This document shows positions 30,428 through 32,599 of a stretch of DNA of 32,599 nt, in pieces (positions within the stretch are counted from its first letter, which is position 1; each line of letters starts with the position of its first letter). Origin of the DNA: an uncultured bacterium (lineage in GTDB: Bacteria; Vulcanimicrobiota; Xenobia; Xenobiales; Xenobiaceae); NCBI GenBank assembly GCA_934621605.1, contig CAKTUZ010000030.1:1-32599 (forward strand). The letters are read 5' to 3'. The notes beneath the pieces were generated by a model that did not search any database, was not told where the DNA came from, and was given only the letters and a program-made list of their open reading frames with translations. A program made the position numbers and the translations under genes.

Positions 30428-30648
30428 AATAATACTCTGCCTCGACTATATTCTCTCTTTGTTTATATTGTTAGCCAGCATTAGAACAAACGCCTTGGAT
30501 AGCTTTGCTTTTCATCTATTTATCCATGCGGACAACAAAAAAGAGCGTCCTTAATATTTGTTTTTGGTATGTTTACTCCCTGCCAAAAAGGGAAGAGCCT
30601 TTTTTACCTTTCTTCCTTTTTCAAGTTTATTCTTGGTGAAGTTTAAAT

Positions 30649-32487
30649 GTGGGTCGCAGGGCTGAGGCAGGGGCACTTGACAAGAGGCAAGAACGTCCCG
30701 CCTCTAAAAGAATTGGTATGGCAAAAGGGAGCTGTAAGTCAGTGAAAGTAGACGGCAACACATTTCGAGTTGTGAGGCGCTCTCTTACCAATTATAACGC
30801 TCTGGCGGCAGAATGCTTTTACGCTTTGGCTGTCGGTTTTGTTACCGCTTTAGCTGCCATTTGTTTTAATTTTATGATAAAAAGCGTTCATCAGATTTCG
30901 GTATTGGCTTTGCCGGTAACTTGGTGGGCGATTCCTTTGTCAATTTCTGTTGGCGGCTTATTGACCGGATTATTTTTATGGTGGCGCTCTAATGATTTAA
31001 ATCCCGGAGGTGTTTCGGGGGTAATTACCAGTGTCTTTGCTCAGCATGGTTTAATCCATGGTCGAGTAGCTTTAATTCGTATGATATCTGCTGCTTTAAC
31101 CATAGGCAGCGGTGGTTCCGCCGGAAGAGAAGGGCCCATTGTGCAAATTGGCGCTTCTTTAGGCTCCAAGTTCGCGCAGATTTTAAGGCTATCTGAGCAT
31201 AATACAGTCATATTACTGGCTTGCGGTGTAGCGGCAGGTATTTCTTCAGCCTTTAATGCTCCCATTGCGGGTATTTTTTTTGCTTTAGAAATTATTTTAG
31301 CTCGTTTTACTTATCACTCCTTTGGCTTAATTGTACTTAGCTCTGTAACTTCATGTGTGGCTACACGGTTGCTAGTTGGAGATTTGGCTGAGTTCTCAGT
31401 ACCTATTTATGTATTGCAGAGTTCTTGGGAGATGGTTCTCTGTTTAGGTTTGGGACTGATTTCTGCTTTAGTAGGAGTTGCCTTTACTCGCTCATTGGCT
31501 CTAAGTGAAAAAATATTCGGTAAAATAAAATGTCCGGTATGGTTTAAGCCTGCTGTGGGCGGTCTGTTTTGTGGAGTTATAGCTGTTTTTTACCCGCAAA
31601 TTATGGCTGGTGGTTACGCTGTCATGAATGAGGCTATGAATGGTCATTTGACCCTAACGCTGATGTTTGCTTTGGTAATAGCCAAAATAGTGGGCACTTC
31701 GTTGATTTTAGGATCCGGAGGAGCTGGCGGCGACTTGGCTCCTTCGCTTTTTATAGGATGCATGTTGGGCGGTGTATACGGTTGTTTTGTAAATTATCTT
31801 TTCCCTACTAGTACAGTTGCAGCCGGAGCTTACGCTTTGATAGGTATGGCCACTGTCTTTGCTGCAGCAGCTCGAGCTCCGCTTACAGCCGTTTTTATGA
31901 TTTTTGAGACTACTACCAATTATTACATGCTTATGCCCATCTTAGCAGCTTCGGTAGTAGCTGCTCTATTTGCTTCTGTGTTAGATAAGGAATCGCTTTA
32001 CACGTTAAAGTTGAGCCGTAGTGTTCTAGACATGCAGCAAGGAAGTGGTGTGTTAATTAGTCCGCTGGAAAAAATAAATGTATCTGAAGTAATCAGCCCA
32101 AATTTTACATCTATAAGTCCGGATACATCTGTCCATGAAGCGATCGCCAAGCTAAAAGAAACTGGCTATGCATTGTTAGCTGTTATTGATAAAAAAGGAA
32201 ATTTTTGCGGCCAAATAGATCGTCGTGATATTATCTATTGGCGTATGCGTCGCAGTGGCCATGATACTAAATCAACGTGCGTTAAAGAAATTATGCGTAC
32301 AGATGTTGAGTTTGTAACTCCTAATGATTCTTTGGCTGCTGCCGTGCATTTGATGTGTCGTTGTCGCTGCGGATGTTTGCCCGTTCTGGAATCATCACGC
32401 TCGCGCAAGCTGGTGGCTATGTTAGATCGCAGTGAGGTTTTCCAAGCTTTTGTGGAAAGGCATGGAGAACAATCATTGGAACTCTGA
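30649..32487 (+). CDS. ClC-family chloride channel/transporter with two CBS domains
   Basis: Up to 612 residues. The membrane part (about 50-470) has the ClC signatures: the GSGGSAGREGP motif (153-163) with the gating glutamate E161, AFNAPIAG (201-208) and GSGGAGGDLAP. Residues about 475-605 are a CBS pair, which usually binds adenine nucleotides and controls gating. At the place of the internal proton glutamate (E203 of E. coli ClC-ec1), aligned through AFNAP, Ile215 is found. The start is uncertain: GTG 30649 adds a basic 23-residue head; ATG 30718 also gives a complete protein. Neither has a strong ribosome-binding site. Confidence 0.92.
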   Translation: MGRRAEAGALDKRQERPASKRIGMAKGSCKSVKVDGNTFRVVRRSLTNYNALAAECFYALAVGFVTALAAICFNFMIKSVHQISVLALPVTWWAIPLSISVGGLLTGLFLWWRSNDLNPGGVSGVITSVFAQHGLIHGRVALIRMISAALTIGSGGSAGREGPIVQIGASLGSKFAQILRLSEHNTVILLACGVAAGISSAFNAPIAGIFFALEIILARFTYHSFGLIVLSSVTSCVATRLLVGDLAEFSVPIYVLQSSWEMVLCLGLGLISALVGVAFTRSLALSEKIFGKIKCPVWFKPAVGGLFCGVIAVFYPQIMAGGYAVMNEAMNGHLTLTLMFALVIAKIVGTSLILGSGGAGGDLAPSLFIGCMLGGVYGCFVNYLFPTSTVAAGAYALIGMATVFAAAARAPLTAVFMIFETTTNYYMLMPILAASVVAALFASVLDKESLYTLKLSRSVLDMQQGSGVLISPLEKINVSEVISPNFTSISPDTSVHEAIAKLKETGYALLAVIDKKGNFCGQIDRRDIIYWRMRRSGHDTKSTCVKEIMRTDVEFVTPNDSLAAAVHLMCRCRCGCLPVLESSRSRKLVAMLDRSEVFQAFVERHGEQSLEL

Positions 32488-32599
32488 TTTTTACTATGTA
32501 TTTTTTTTGTTTATGTATGTTGATGTTGGCGCAATTTTTTACGTAAGCAATGCTAATAGGGTAGGCCCGCCGTTAGCTATTTTGTGTTAGCTGCAGTTA
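32488..32599. other. Region after the ClC gene
   Basis: A T-rich stretch follows the stop directly, but I see no hairpin before it and no start of another gene before the window ends. Confidence 0.5.

Overview
The window is a typical bacterial chromosomal segment of moderate-to-low GC with short intergenic gaps. It carries 20 supported protein genes, including one small gene of 50 codons, one complete and one truncated tRNA-Pro, and many intrinsic terminators. I see no insertion sequences, phage genes, CRISPR arrays or integrases, so this is ordinary core-like chromosome and not a mobile island. A host with an outer membrane is suggested by an ExbB-ExbD-ExbD cluster. LCP (LytR-CpsA-Psr), 3D-domain, MutS2, FakA/DegV-like and RsfS proteins sit beside it, a mix seen in diderm Firmicutes and several poorly cultured diderm phyla. 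I cannot name the species or phylum from this sequence alone.

Layout. 1-410: two copies, 276 bp apart, of a tRNA-Pro(GGG) unit with its own promoter, on the minus strand. 663-2456: adenine deaminase (+). 2478-4487: a DAK2/FakA-like kinase fused to a complete DegV/FakB-like lipid-binding domain (-). 4627-6199: exbB-exbD-exbD operon (+). 6222-7037: rsmA (-). 7245-9128: LCP cell-wall ligase (+). 9257-10759: leucyl aminopeptidase pepA (-). 11047-13054: a secreted protein of unknown function, a FUN14-domain protein and a DUF4013-like membrane protein (+). 13198-14691: an apparently cytoplasmic subtilisin with a C-terminal glycogen-binding-like domain (+). 14810-18774: gpsA, a 3D-domain cell-wall protein, htrA and rsfS (-). 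18889-20846: a 50-residue membrane protein and a membrane HAMP-HAMP-pseudoreceiver protein (-). 21108-24029: mutS2 (+). 24346-25884: an APC-family amino acid transporter (+). 26030-30427: a PfkB sugar kinase downstream of a large PEGA-type protein kinase homologue (-). 30649-32487: a ClC chloride transport protein with CBS domains (+).

Functional picture. Much of the window serves the cell envelope: LCP ligase, 3D protein, HtrA, ExbBD, GpsA (phospholipid precursor), the FakA/FakB-like fusion (fatty acid phosphorylation) and three membrane or secreted proteins of unknown role. The rest covers ribosome maturation (RsmA, RsfS), DNA/ribosome quality control (MutS2), purine salvage, peptide and amino acid turnover (PepA, APC permease) and sugar phosphate metabolism.

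The most interesting proteins are signalling proteins that look catalytically dead or rewired. The PEGA kinase homologue has lost its catalytic Asp (HRD reads HGC). The HAMP protein ends in a receiver domain without its phospho-Asp. The subtilisin has no export signal but carries a carbohydrate-binding-like domain. The ClC protein lacks the internal proton glutamate. None amounts to a demonstrated new system, but each makes a testable prediction.
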